A DNA stretch of 64,000 nucleotides, from the NCBI GenBank assembly GCA_003542575.1, contig DPKJ01000012.1, positions 51,790 to 115,789 of the forward strand, read 5' to 3'. The notes under the pieces were generated by a model, which did no database searches, had not been told where the DNA came from, and saw only the letters and a program-made list of their open reading frames with translations. This document shows, piece after piece, positions 40,801 to 49,053 of this stretch (positions are counted from its first letter, which is position 1; each line of letters opens with the position of its first letter). The DNA is from Rikenellaceae bacterium (GTDB lineage Bacteria > Bacteroidota > Bacteroidia > Bacteroidales > UBA932). A program made the position numbers and the translations under genes.

Positions 40801-41448
40801 GGGTAATGTCTTAAGTACAGAGAACAGGACTCCCCCGTCTTTACCGTGAACAATATACGACTCATCAAAGGTAACCGGTACAATTGAGAGCTGTTTTCTT
40901 AAGTAAAAATTGGGATTTATGCTGTTGCTTAACGCACTGTTCTCTGAAGGATATTCAGTTTGTACCAGAAGGGCCGTGACTACAGTCTGGTTATCCCTCA
41001 CAATTACGTTTACTATATACCATGCAGATCCCAGACTCACATACTGCTCTACCAGTTTAAGATATGCCAGAGGCGTGTTGGTTATAACACGACTGTTCAT
41101 GTGATTTATTCTATACCCGAACGGGAAGAAAAATATGTCATCGTTATATATCGGAAGCTGATTTGCCCATGATTGAAGAGTATCATCAAAGTAGCGGTAG
41201 ATAATCATATCTTCCGGTAAATCTTTAAAGGAGATAAATTCGTTATCGGGCAGGCTTAATGTTTTAACTGCATACTGCTCAAGTATTTGTTGCCTTTTAT
41301 GAATGACCGACTCAAGGCGCAGTACCTCTCTGTCCATTGAGCCAGGAGTTGAAAACTCCATGAAAGATGCAATGGTAAAGAATAGTGCACATAACCACAG
41401 AATTGTGGTTTTTCTCTTTAGAATCTCTGTAATCTTATCCTTTATCAT
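37885..41448 (-). CDS. NtrY-like sensor histidine kinase, very large
   Basis: A 1187-residue multi-pass membrane kinase. One helix near residues 16-33 is followed by an extracytoplasmic stretch and a cluster of hydrophobic segments (about 225-440). Further helices occur near 650 and 695, then a second sensory domain (about 720-880), another helix and HAMP (about 890-945, ISKPLAEISKKMQLLD). The catalytic core has AHEIKNPLTPMRLSIQHMM (phospho-His about 980), N-box LLSNAYQAVE, DDGSGVP and GTGLGLAIC. It resembles NtrY kinases but with duplicated sensor regions and extra helices. The likely partner is the response regulator at 42443-43606. It directly follows rlmH. Confidence 0.9.
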   Translation of the reverse strand: MIKDKITEILKRKTTILWLCALFFTIASFMEFSTPGSMDREVLRLESVIHKRQQILEQYAVKTLSLPDNEFISFKDLPEDMIIYRYFDDTLQSWANQLPIYNDDIFFFPFGYRINHMNSRVITNTPLAYLKLVEQYVSLGSAWYIVNVIVRDNQTVVTALLVQTEYPSENSALSNSINPNFYLRKQLSIVPVTFDESYIVHGKDGGVLFSVLKTLPGKGASQGIALRWFAILFVILALFSNLQRKRGINEFFSLFAGMVIVRFVAIYQAKELQGELEIFSPTLYADFGIFSSLADLLINNILIFMIVLALFMIRKSLALTILKAPRFKKRLFTILFSIIPLVLIPYIYLSMRSLILNSNIVMELYKIDEITEYTLMVYLSYGLLFLALLFSLQLMRPLFIPKRRFSFMERIPMAFYITFVSLFTLATVSYFGFTKEFNRNKVWTTKMSVERDLTMELQLRSLEKFIENDPIIAYWVRFDQNTEMISNRLSEAYFWSILQKYDMRITSCRPNSMLITEISNLDLPPVHCNNFYKTEISRYGMRLGDNSSFFFMNNYNGRISYLGVFPFIILGEEITLFIELDSKFMRESIGYPELLLDHKKLDNYNIPSGYSYSKYLNGRLISYGGRYNYSLKYEKEYETGYRTERSNGYLHFINKISDENIIILSRPERNTFQYTVSFSYLMLFYSLMILGLIRIRHKGFIYNLPKSSFRWKITVLIISSLVFALVAMGAGSIWFSIRYFNESNREQMEEKMSTVQSTLSYYSKFAQKYNDQQFNNLRLQEAMNRLSNTAQIDINVYQSDGLLLRTTRSEVFDRYLLGTRMNPLAFREIVYNNKKQYVNKEVVGDLTYYSLYAPLFNVDGKLIAIANVPYFSRQSNFRKDASSIIAAIINIYLLLLIAAVFGGIALSNSISKPLAEISKKMQLLDISQQPEHINYTNRDELGILVAAYNKMVDDLNESTTRLAQGEREQAWREMARQIAHEIKNPLTPMRLSIQHMMRLKEQGVKDWPKRFDALANSLIEQIDILSDAAGEFSSFSRFYSEDMIRFDLNSLIKEQIILFNTRDNITLTFESHKEDAFVSARKTQLTRVLVNLLSNAYQAVESMDNGNILVTLQKDDKYFQIAVHDDGSGVPDSLTHRLFKPNFTTKSGGTGLGLAICRSIMEQSQGTINYTTSERLGGACFTVYIPA

Positions 41449-41922
41449 CTATTTATGGTGATATGGTTCACCCTTAATTATCGTATAAGCCCTGTAAAGT
41501 TGCTCCAGAAAAATTACCCTTACCATCTGATGAGAAAATGTCATTTTGGAAAGAGATATTGTTTCATTCGCCCTGCTGTATACCTCCCCGGAAAAACCGT
41601 ATGCCCCTCCTACTACAAAAACTATACACTTTATACCTCTTATTGTGACTTTTTCAATTTTCTGAGCAAATTCCTCTGATGAAAAATGCTTTCCATTCTC
41701 ATCAAGGAGAATAAGATAATCACTCTCTTTGATGTTTTTCAAAATCAACTCACCCTCTCTCTCTTTTACTTGGTTTGTACTTAGCCCGGCGGTTTTTTTA
41801 AGTTCGGGTATCTCTTTGATTGAAAGAGTAGTATAGTACTTAAGCCTGGTTGCATAAAGTTCTGCCCCCTCTTTAATCCAGGCAGAATCTGTCTTTCCCA
41901 TAAGCAGTAACTCTATCTTCAT
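41449..41922 (-). CDS. rlmH: 23S rRNA (pseudouridine1915-N3)-methyltransferase RlmH
   Basis: A 157-residue SPOUT-class methyltransferase. The knot region has LLDENGKHFSSEEFA, FVVGGAYGF and the C-terminal block LSKMTFSHQMVRVIFLEQLYRAYTIIKGEPYHH, all diagnostic. It methylates helix 69 of 23S rRNA on 70S ribosomes. Its stop is immediately followed by the start of the kinase gene. A -7 box lies 5 bp upstream of the ATG. Confidence 0.97.
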   Translation of the reverse strand: MKIELLLMGKTDSAWIKEGAELYATRLKYYTTLSIKEIPELKKTAGLSTNQVKEREGELILKNIKESDYLILLDENGKHFSSEEFAQKIEKVTIRGIKCIVFVVGGAYGFSGEVYSRANETISLSKMTFSHQMVRVIFLEQLYRAYTIIKGEPYHHK

Positions 41923-41927
41923 CTCTA

Positions 41928-41935
41928 CAAAATTA
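41928..41935 (-). promoter_or_regulatory. Candidate -7 box of rlmH
   Basis: The minus strand reads TAATTTTG, a full consensus match, 5 nt before the rlmH ATG; transcription would start at or beside the start codon. Confidence 0.4.
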
Positions 41936-42030
41936 CTATTAATTTGACATTTATCGTGGAAATGTATTAATTTTATGGTTTAGTCATATGGCTTGATTTT
42001 TGCTTTTTCTTCCTTAGTGAGGAATATAAT

Positions 42031-42441
42031 ATGGGAAAGATAGTACTGATTTTTTATACGCTTTTATTAAATACAGTTGTCTTAAGCGGGCAACAGACTG
42101 CCAATCAAAACAAAGAACAGGATGTGTTTGTTCCTATAGCCAAGTATATACAAAACGGCGATGCTGAAAGACTGTCTGTTTGGTTTGCACCAAGTCTTGA
42201 GATTGATATTCTCGGAACTACAAATGTATGCAGCAGACAGCAGGCTAAACAGATTGTAAAGGAGTTTTTTAATGAAAACTCTCCAAAAAGTTTTGTAATA
42301 ACATATCGTTCGGGAAAAGCTCCCATGATTTACGCCATTGGCAACCTAAGCGCAGGGGGAAGCAAATTCAGGGTTACATTATTTGTCAAAACCCAATCGG
42401 ATGGCAATTTTATACAGCAGATGCGAATAGAGAAAGAGTAG
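42031..42441 (+). CDS. DUF4783 family exported protein
   Basis: A 136-residue protein with a signal peptide (cleavage probably after VVLSG, about residue 20). The mature part (PIAKYIQNGDAERLSVWFAP...KFRVTLFVKTQ) fits DUF4783, a small NTF2-like fold confined to Bacteroidetes and often found beside rlmH. The role is unknown. It is the only plus-strand gene between rlmH and the response regulator and is convergent with the latter (1-bp gap). Confidence 0.82.
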   Translation: MGKIVLIFYTLLLNTVVLSGQQTANQNKEQDVFVPIAKYIQNGDAERLSVWFAPSLEIDILGTTNVCSRQQAKQIVKEFFNENSPKSFVITYRSGKAPMIYAIGNLSAGGSKFRVTLFVKTQSDGNFIQQMRIEKE

Positions 42442-42442
42442 T

Positions 42443-43606
42443 TTATCTGAAGATGGGTTTTGCAAAAGCAATTACATCATCTTTTGTTATTCTATTATTA
42501 CTCAAAATCATAAGCCTCTCAACTACATTTCTAAGCTCTCTGATGTTACCGGTCCATTTATATGTTGTAAGCTCTTCAACTGCATCCTCGTCTATTTCAC
42601 GGTAAGGCATACCTCCTTCAGTTGATATTTGTTCCAGAAAGTATTTTGTAAGCATTGGTATATCCTCTTTCCTTTGGGTAAGCGGAGGGACATGAATTAC
42701 AATAACACTTATTCTGTGGTATAGATCCTCTCTGAAGCTTCCCTTTTCAATCTCCTCTGTAAGGTTTTTATTGGTTGCAGCAATAACCCTCACTTTCACG
42801 CTTATGTCCTTATCACTCCCTACCCTTGTAATTTTATTTTCCTGTAACACCCTCAGAACTTTTGCCTGAGCTGCAAGACTCATGTCTCCAATTTCATCAA
42901 GAAACAGTGTGCCTCCATCGGCTTGCTCAAATTTACCCTTATGCTGTTTAACGGCAGAGGTAAAGGCTCCCTTTTCGTGACCAAAAAGTTCACTCTCGAT
43001 CAACTCGCCGGGAATAGCAGCACAGTTTACCTCTACAAACGGCATAGTATTTCTGGAACTTTTTTCATGAAGCCATCTGGCTACCAACTCCTTACCTGTT
43101 CCATTGGAGCCGGTTATGAGAACTCTTGCTTCAGTTGGAGCAACTCTGTCTATCATATCTTTAATTCTGGATATGGCAGGTGAAACCCCTACTATTTCCG
43201 GAATTTTTGAAACTCTCTTTTTAAGAATTTTTGTCTCTTTTACGAGGTTGGTCCTGTCTGTGGCATTTCTCAGAGTAATGAGAATTCTGTTAAGATCAAG
43301 TGGCTTTTGAATAAAGTCAAAGGCACCTTTTTTGATACACTCAACGGCAGAGTCAATAGATCCGTGGCCGGATATCATAATAACCGAAGACTCTACATTT
43401 GATTCGCTTAACTTGTCTAGAAGTTCCATGCCATCCATATTTGGCATTTTTATATCAGAAAAGATAACGTCAAAACTCTCTGCCGTGGCCATTGCCAAAC
43501 CCTCTACTCCATCTGCCGCCAGAGATATTTCGTGACCTTCAAATTCAAGAATCTCCTTAAGAGTATTCCTGATAGATTTTTCATCGTCAATAATCAGAAC
43601 TTTCAT
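42443..43606 (-). CDS. NtrC/NtrX-like response regulator without a DNA-binding domain
   Basis: A 387-residue protein. The receiver (1-120) has the acidic pair DDE, phospho-acceptor Asp51 in SDIKMP and Lys102. The AAA+ sigma-54 interaction domain (about 140-375) has Walker A GSNGTGKE, a GAFTSA loop instead of GAFTGA, Walker B GTLFLDEIGD and the arginine finger region REDLYHRISV. The protein ends shortly after the AAA+ lid (ELRNVVERLMIL), with only about 16 residues left, so the Fis-type helix-turn-helix of NtrC is missing. It may activate sigma-54 promoters from solution. Its likely kinase is the NtrY-like protein at 37885-41448. Confidence 0.93.
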   Translation of the reverse strand: MKVLIIDDEKSIRNTLKEILEFEGHEISLAADGVEGLAMATAESFDVIFSDIKMPNMDGMELLDKLSESNVESSVIMISGHGSIDSAVECIKKGAFDFIQKPLDLNRILITLRNATDRTNLVKETKILKKRVSKIPEIVGVSPAISRIKDMIDRVAPTEARVLITGSNGTGKELVARWLHEKSSRNTMPFVEVNCAAIPGELIESELFGHEKGAFTSAVKQHKGKFEQADGGTLFLDEIGDMSLAAQAKVLRVLQENKITRVGSDKDISVKVRVIAATNKNLTEEIEKGSFREDLYHRISVIVIHVPPLTQRKEDIPMLTKYFLEQISTEGGMPYREIDEDAVEELTTYKWTGNIRELRNVVERLMILSNNRITKDDVIAFAKPIFR

Positions 43607-43631
43607 ACTGTAATTCCTTTTCCAATATTAG

Positions 43632-44546
43632 CTAAAGTGAAGATGCAATCTCAGACATATAACCCTCTTTAAGAGAATATGATGACTGATAAAGCTCTTT
43701 AATATCAATTTTTTTGATGATATACTCTACAAAAATACTGCCTAAAACCATATAATCTACCCTCATCGGAGACATTCTCTTCATATTGCGCCTCTCTGCA
43801 GATGTAGATTTGATGAGAATATCATTCAGATCAAAGAATTTGTCCAGTGGGAGTTCCAGAGCAGGTAGTGTTTCGTCATCCTCGGGCCAGATTAACTCCC
43901 TGAGTGTATCAAACGATCCGGAGCAGCCAATCATAAATGTTGGTTTATAAATCTTTATCTGGTCAAACAGCGGTTGTAGTGATTTGTCCAGATAATTTTT
44001 ATAGGCTCTGATTTCATCTTCTGAAATGGGATCAGAGGGTGATATTATCTCTTTCATTCTTACCACACCAAGAGGAAAACTCTCTTTCCAGTATATTTTA
44101 TCTTTGTCGGCAATAATAAATTCATTGCTGCCCCCTCCTATGTCAAGAATAAGAACCTTTTCGTCATAAAGCAAGACCGACTCTCTGACCCCTTTGTATA
44201 TGAGTTCGGCCTCTCTCTCTCCTGAAATAATCTCAACATCTATCCCGTACTTCTCCCCAATTTGCCGGGCGAATGCTTCACCGTTTAAGGCATCTCTGAA
44301 TGCAGATGTTGCAAAGGCCTTCATCAAATCAACCCCTCCTTCTTGCTCAATAGCTTTACACATCTTCCCGATTGCATCCATAGAGGTATGGATTGCTTCC
44401 TGTGTCAATTCACGGTTAAAAAAACCACCTTTGCCAATGTGAGAGCCAACTTTCACAACTTTTCTTATATCGCATTTATCTTTTGAAACCCAGGCAATCA
44501 GAAGGTTGAAAACATTAGTTCCCAGGTCAAAAACAGCAAGTCTCAT
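43632..44546 (-). CDS. Ppx/GppA family phosphatase
   Basis: A 304-residue ASKHA-fold protein. It begins with the phosphate-binding FDLGTNVFNLLI, continues with FATSAFRDALNG and GEREAELIYKGV, and has the second phosphate loop LILDIGGGSNEFII. It could hydrolyse polyphosphate or pppGpp; the family cannot be split from sequence alone, and the protein lacks the extra C-terminal domain of E. coli Ppx. The ATG at 44546 fits the family N-terminus. It is divergent from cmk (57-bp gap). Confidence 0.92.
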   Translation of the reverse strand: MRLAVFDLGTNVFNLLIAWVSKDKCDIRKVVKVGSHIGKGGFFNRELTQEAIHTSMDAIGKMCKAIEQEGGVDLMKAFATSAFRDALNGEAFARQIGEKYGIDVEIISGEREAELIYKGVRESVLLYDEKVLILDIGGGSNEFIIADKDKIYWKESFPLGVVRMKEIISPSDPISEDEIRAYKNYLDKSLQPLFDQIKIYKPTFMIGCSGSFDTLRELIWPEDDETLPALELPLDKFFDLNDILIKSTSAERRNMKRMSPMRVDYMVLGSIFVEYIIKKIDIKELYQSSYSLKEGYMSEIASSL

Positions 44547-44603
44547 TAAAATAATTTTCACAAAGATAATCCTTTTTTGCGTATGTTTGTTCTCATTAGA
44601 TAT

Positions 44604-45314
44604 ATGGAAAAAAGAGACATTATTATAGCAATAGACGGACATTCGTCAACAGGTAAAAGTACATTTGCCAAGGAGATAGCATCCCGGTACGGGATGATTT
44701 ATGTTGATACGGGAGCACTTTACAGAGGCGTAACGCTGTTTGCCCTGCGCAACGGGTTAATCAACGGGACAGGTGTTGAAAATCCGGAGAAACTTTACAA
44801 CCTGCTCCAAAATGTTAGTCTAAGGTTTGGGCAGGCTGCCCCGGGGGGAAAAAGTGAACTATTCCTCAATGGAGAGAACATTGAGACACAGATCAGGAGT
44901 CTTGAAGTTGCAGGTAAGGTAAGTATTATAGCAGCACTTAAGCCGGTGAGAGATTTTGTCGACTTCAAACTTAAGGAGTTTGGTGTGACAGGAGGTGTAG
45001 TAATGGATGGCAGGGATATCGGAACCGTTGTCTTTCCGGATGCAGATCTTAAAATATTTATGACTGCCGACCCTAAAGTCAGGGCAATGAGAAGATATCG
45101 TGAAATGGTTACCAGAGGAGAAGATGCTGATTTTGATGATGTTCTCAGGAATGTTATTGAGAGAGATTTTATGGATGAAAACAGGGAAAATGCTCCGCTA
45201 AGAAAAGCTCAGGATGCTGTTTTCCTTGATAACAGCAATATGACCGAAGAGGATCAGATGGTATGGATAGAAAAAATAATATCCGAAAAATGGAAAAGTC
45301 TGAAGAAAAATTAA
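44604..45314 (+). CDS. cmk: Cytidylate kinase
   Basis: A 236-residue nucleoside monophosphate kinase. The P-loop is IDGHSSTGKST near the N-terminus, followed by YGMIYVDTGALYRGV, VVMDGRDIGTVVFPDADLK and the lid region RRYREM. It phosphorylates CMP and dCMP. The ATG at 44604 matches the family start. It overlaps ispH by 25 bp. Confidence 0.97.
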   Translation: MEKRDIIIAIDGHSSTGKSTFAKEIASRYGMIYVDTGALYRGVTLFALRNGLINGTGVENPEKLYNLLQNVSLRFGQAAPGGKSELFLNGENIETQIRSLEVAGKVSIIAALKPVRDFVDFKLKEFGVTGGVVMDGRDIGTVVFPDADLKIFMTADPKVRAMRRYREMVTRGEDADFDDVLRNVIERDFMDENRENAPLRKAQDAVFLDNSNMTEEDQMVWIEKIISEKWKSLKKN

Positions 45315-46186
45315 ATATCACAGTCGATGTAGATAGCAAATCAGGCTTTTGCTACGGAGTTGTGAAGGCAATAAAGCAGGCAGAAAACTATCTTGAAAAG
45401 AGCGACAGGCTTTATTCTCTGGGAGCAATTGTACACAACAATACAGAACTCTCCCGTCTTGGAGAGAAAGGCATGGAGGTGATTGATCATAAGAGATTGG
45501 ATAGTTTAAAGGATTCAATCGTGTTCATTAGAGCTCACGGAGAGCCTCCATCAACTTATGATGCTGCAAAAAAGAACAATCTTGGTATAATTGACTGTAC
45601 CTGCCCTGTAGTATTAAAGCTTCAGCAAAGAATAAAGGAGAGCCACAAGTTACTTAGCCCAAAAGGTGGGACTATTCTTATTTTCGGCAACAGAGGTCAT
45701 GCTGAGGTTAACGGTCTGATTGGTCAGGTTGACGGAGATGCCATAATAATTGAAAAAATAAAAGACCTTGATCAGGTTGACTTTACAAAACCTCTCGAAA
45801 TTTTTTCACAGACAACTAAAGACCCATCGGAATATGCAGGGGTGATAGCCAGCATTAAAGAGCGAATATCTGCATCCGGTGGCAACCTTCATGACTTTAA
45901 ATCTCACAATACAATATGCAGGCAGGTCTCATCCCGTCACCCACATCTAAAACAGTTTTCGGCCTCTCATTCTGTTATCCTTTTTGTAAGTGGCAGGGAG
46001 AGCTCTAACGGAAAAGTACTTTTTGAGACATGTAAATCGGTAAATACCAGATGTTTTAAAATTGAAAAGGCTGATGAAATCAAAAGAGAGTGGTTTGAGC
46101 ATGGTGACATTGTGGGGATATGCGGTGCCACATCTACCCCTATGTGGCTGCTTGAAGAGATTGCGGCAGCACTAAGAGAACTTTAG
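45290..46186 (+). CDS. ispH: 4-hydroxy-3-methylbut-2-enyl diphosphate reductase
   Basis: A 298-residue iron-sulfur enzyme, the last step of the MEP isoprenoid pathway. The three cluster cysteines are in SGFCYGVVKA, IDCTCPVV and NTICRQVSSRH, and the conserved substrate-binding motifs AHGEP and FSQTTKD are present. It starts inside the end of cmk (25-bp overlap), suggesting translational coupling. Confidence 0.97.
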   Translation: MEKSEEKLNITVDVDSKSGFCYGVVKAIKQAENYLEKSDRLYSLGAIVHNNTELSRLGEKGMEVIDHKRLDSLKDSIVFIRAHGEPPSTYDAAKKNNLGIIDCTCPVVLKLQQRIKESHKLLSPKGGTILIFGNRGHAEVNGLIGQVDGDAIIIEKIKDLDQVDFTKPLEIFSQTTKDPSEYAGVIASIKERISASGGNLHDFKSHNTICRQVSSRHPHLKQFSASHSVILFVSGRESSNGKVLFETCKSVNTRCFKIEKADEIKREWFEHGDIVGICGATSTPMWLLEEIAAALREL

Positions 46187-46220
46187 CAAACCATTTATAA
46201 TCTTATTAATATAACACCCG

Positions 46221-48224
46221 ATGACAAACCACAAAGTTATCTTTGCAAAGGTTATTCTTCCTCTGAGGTTTGAGGGGGAGGTGAGTTATATTGTTCCAGA
46301 ATCACTTGTTAATGATGTAAAGCCGGGCAGTTCTGTAAAGGTAAAATTTTCAGGAAGAGATTATACGGCTATTGTTGAGGAGATTACTTCTGATAATCCA
46401 AACTACAAGGGTAGAATTCTGGAAATTGAATCAATTGTTGAAAAGCCACCTTTATCTCAAAATGTAATAGCATTATGGAGATGGATGGCAGACTACTACA
46501 TGTGTACTACGGGAGAGGTTTACAGGGCAGCTTTCCCTACTGCATCCTTTAGTCAAACAGTTAAAAGAGTTAAAAAAAGAGCTGCATCAGCAGATAAGGA
46601 GCCTGAGCTCCCAAATGAACTCTCAGATAAACAAAAAAGCGCATACAATAAGATTACCGGGCAATTATCGGCAGGGGTAACCACTCTATTAAAGGGCGTT
46701 ACAGGGTCCGGAAAGACTGAGATTTACATTACTCTGGCAGAAGAGGTGCTGAGAAGTGGAAGAAATGTACTTTACATGTTGCCGGAAATTGCATTGAGCA
46801 GACAATTAAGTCACCGTCTTGAAAAGATATTCCGGGAACAATTACTTGTTTACCATTCGGGGCAAACTGCATCGGAACGGAGATCTGTTTTTGAAAAAAT
46901 CATGGAAGGGTCGGGTCCCTATATAGTACTCGGTCTCAGATCTGCAGTTTTTTTACCATTCAATTCGCTTGGTTTGGTAATAATTGACGAGGAGCACGAC
47001 TCCTCGTACAAACAAAACGAACCCTCTCCAAGATACAATGGCCACGACACAGCTCTGGTTCTTGCAAAATTATTCAACGCAGGTGTTGTAATGGGTTCGG
47101 CTACACCCTCTCTTGAGAGCCTCTACAACACAATATCCGGGAGATATTCTCTTGTAGAACTTAACGAGAAGTATTACTCTGACCACTCTCCCAGGGTAGA
47201 GATTATTGACACTATCAGAGAAGAGAAAAGAGGACAGATGGAGGGAATATTCTCCCGTAAAACAATTTCTGCTATTGAAGATTGTATTAAGAACGGAGAG
47301 CAGGTACTTATTTTCAGGAACAGAAGATCGTACTCCCCATTTGTGCAGTGCATCTACTGCGGGCATATTCCTATGTGTGCATCCTGCAATGTATCTGTGA
47401 GCTACCACAAATCAAAAGGGGTGCTTACCTGTCACTACTGCGGACAAAGCATCAGGTTCAATACTATCTGTACCAAGTGCGGCAAGCCGGGGTTGAAAGA
47501 GAGAGGTTCCGGTACAGAGATGGCAGAAGAGCAAATAGCCAATCTTCTTCCGGAAGCGAGAATTGCAAGATTTGATGCCGAAACCACACAAAGCAGAAGT
47601 GAACAAAAGAGAATCATCAGAGAGTTTGCCAATGGTGAACTTGATATATTAGTGGGGACTCAAATGTTGAGCAAGGGATTTGATTTCAGCAAACTTAACC
47701 TTATTGTTATTATTCATGCCGACAGCATGTTCTCTGCAGAGGATTTCAGAGCAGGTGAGCGTGCACTTCAAATGCTTACCCAACTTGCCGGCAGAGGTGG
47801 CAGGCGGGATAAAGAGGCTAGCGTTATTATTCAGACTGCTCAGCCTGATAATAATATTTATAGGATGTTTATTGAGGGAAATGATGATTTTGGCACAGAA
47901 TTATCAGAGAGAAAAGAGTTCGGTTATCCTCCATATGTAAGGCTTATTAAGGTTATTGTTAAGAATAAGAGTATAGCTGAACTGAATAAATTTGCAACAA
48001 AATATACCGATTACCTGAATACGGCTGATTCTATACATTTTACGGGACCATTTGCACCTCCCGTCGATATTGTCAGGGGAGAGCATATATTGAATTTTCT
48101 GATTAAATTACCTCGGTCAAAAGATGTAAGATCGGTTAAGAGAGCGCTATATGATCATACTGTCAAAATGGTAAAAAATGAGGGGCATGGATTGAAGCTT
48201 TGGTTTGATGTAGATCCGTATTAG
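46221..48224 (+). CDS. priA: Primosomal replication protein N' (PriA helicase)
   Basis: A 667-residue superfamily 2 helicase. The N-terminal DNA-binding region spans about 1-130. The motor has Walker A GVTGSGKTEIY, DEEH, GSATPSLES and TQMLSKGFDF. Four CxxC pairs bind zinc in the insert (CIYC, CASC, CHYC, CTKC, about 375-420). It restarts stalled replication forks. It is somewhat shorter than the E. coli protein (about 730), mainly in the N-terminal third, but all motor motifs are intact. Confidence 0.97.
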   Translation: MTNHKVIFAKVILPLRFEGEVSYIVPESLVNDVKPGSSVKVKFSGRDYTAIVEEITSDNPNYKGRILEIESIVEKPPLSQNVIALWRWMADYYMCTTGEVYRAAFPTASFSQTVKRVKKRAASADKEPELPNELSDKQKSAYNKITGQLSAGVTTLLKGVTGSGKTEIYITLAEEVLRSGRNVLYMLPEIALSRQLSHRLEKIFREQLLVYHSGQTASERRSVFEKIMEGSGPYIVLGLRSAVFLPFNSLGLVIIDEEHDSSYKQNEPSPRYNGHDTALVLAKLFNAGVVMGSATPSLESLYNTISGRYSLVELNEKYYSDHSPRVEIIDTIREEKRGQMEGIFSRKTISAIEDCIKNGEQVLIFRNRRSYSPFVQCIYCGHIPMCASCNVSVSYHKSKGVLTCHYCGQSIRFNTICTKCGKPGLKERGSGTEMAEEQIANLLPEARIARFDAETTQSRSEQKRIIREFANGELDILVGTQMLSKGFDFSKLNLIVIIHADSMFSAEDFRAGERALQMLTQLAGRGGRRDKEASVIIQTAQPDNNIYRMFIEGNDDFGTELSERKEFGYPPYVRLIKVIVKNKSIAELNKFATKYTDYLNTADSIHFTGPFAPPVDIVRGEHILNFLIKLPRSKDVRSVKRALYDHTVKMVKNEGHGLKLWFDVDPY

Positions 48225-48242
48225 ATTTTGTGAAAAGTTTTG

Positions 48243-48250
48243 TAAATTTG
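48243..48250 (+). promoter_or_regulatory. -7 box of the parA-parB operon
   Basis: TAAATTTG matches TAnnTTTG, 33 bp before the parA ATG. Confidence 0.5.
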
Positions 48251-48283
48251 CCTGATGTACCAGAATAATTTCGTTAACATTTT

Positions 48284-49051
48284 ATGGGAAAAATAATTGC
48301 AATTGCAAATCAGAAAGGGGGAGTTGGTAAGACAACGACAGCTATAAACCTGGCGGCATCACTTTCAGTGATGGAGAAAAAGGTATTGTTGGTTGATGCC
48401 GACCCTCAGGCCAACTCAACTTCGGGCCTGAATTTTAATCCCGACTCTAACTCTAAAAAGACCCTTTATGAGGCTCTTATTGGAAAGGTTGACATAAGCG
48501 ATATACTTCTGGACACCGAGGTTACCGGTTTAAAAATTGCCCCTTCGCACATAAATCTTGTGGGTGCAGAGATAGAAATGCTTAACATACCTGAGAGAGA
48601 GCTTGTGATGAAAAAATTCCTTGACCCGCTCAAGGAGGAGTTCGATTTCATAATAATTGACTGCTCTCCATCTCTTGGAATAATTACAATTAACTCGCTT
48701 TCGGCAGCAGACTCTGTTCTTATCCCGGTACAATGTGAATATTTTGCTCTTGAGGGATTGGGCAAACTTCTGAATACTATTAAACTGGTTCAGAATAGGT
48801 TAAACACCAGCCTTCAGATTGAGGGATTTCTTCTGACAATGTTTGACAGCCGTACGCGACACTCAAACCTTGTAGTTGATGAGGTAAGAACTCACTTTGG
48901 TGAAATGGTATTTAAAACCATAATTCAAAGAAACGTCAGGCTTACCGAAGCTCCTTCTCACGGAAAACCGGTTATCCTTCATGACGCTCTTTCTACAGGA
49001 ACAAATAATTACCTGAATCTTGCAAAAGAGATAATAAAAAAGAACTCCTGA
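48284..49051 (+). CDS. parA: Chromosome partitioning ATPase ParA (Soj)
   Basis: A 255-residue ParA ATPase with the deviant Walker A KGGVGKTTTAINLAASL at residues 10-26, switch I DADPQANST and Walker B IIIDCSPSLG. It binds nucleoid DNA and moves ParB-parS complexes. It is followed by parB after 2 bp. The setting among cmk, ispH and priA shows it is the chromosomal system, not a plasmid one. Confidence 0.97.
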   Translation: MGKIIAIANQKGGVGKTTTAINLAASLSVMEKKVLLVDADPQANSTSGLNFNPDSNSKKTLYEALIGKVDISDILLDTEVTGLKIAPSHINLVGAEIEMLNIPERELVMKKFLDPLKEEFDFIIIDCSPSLGIITINSLSAADSVLIPVQCEYFALEGLGKLLNTIKLVQNRLNTSLQIEGFLLTMFDSRTRHSNLVVDEVRTHFGEMVFKTIIQRNVRLTEAPSHGKPVILHDALSTGTNNYLNLAKEIIKKNS

Positions 49052-49053
49052 AT

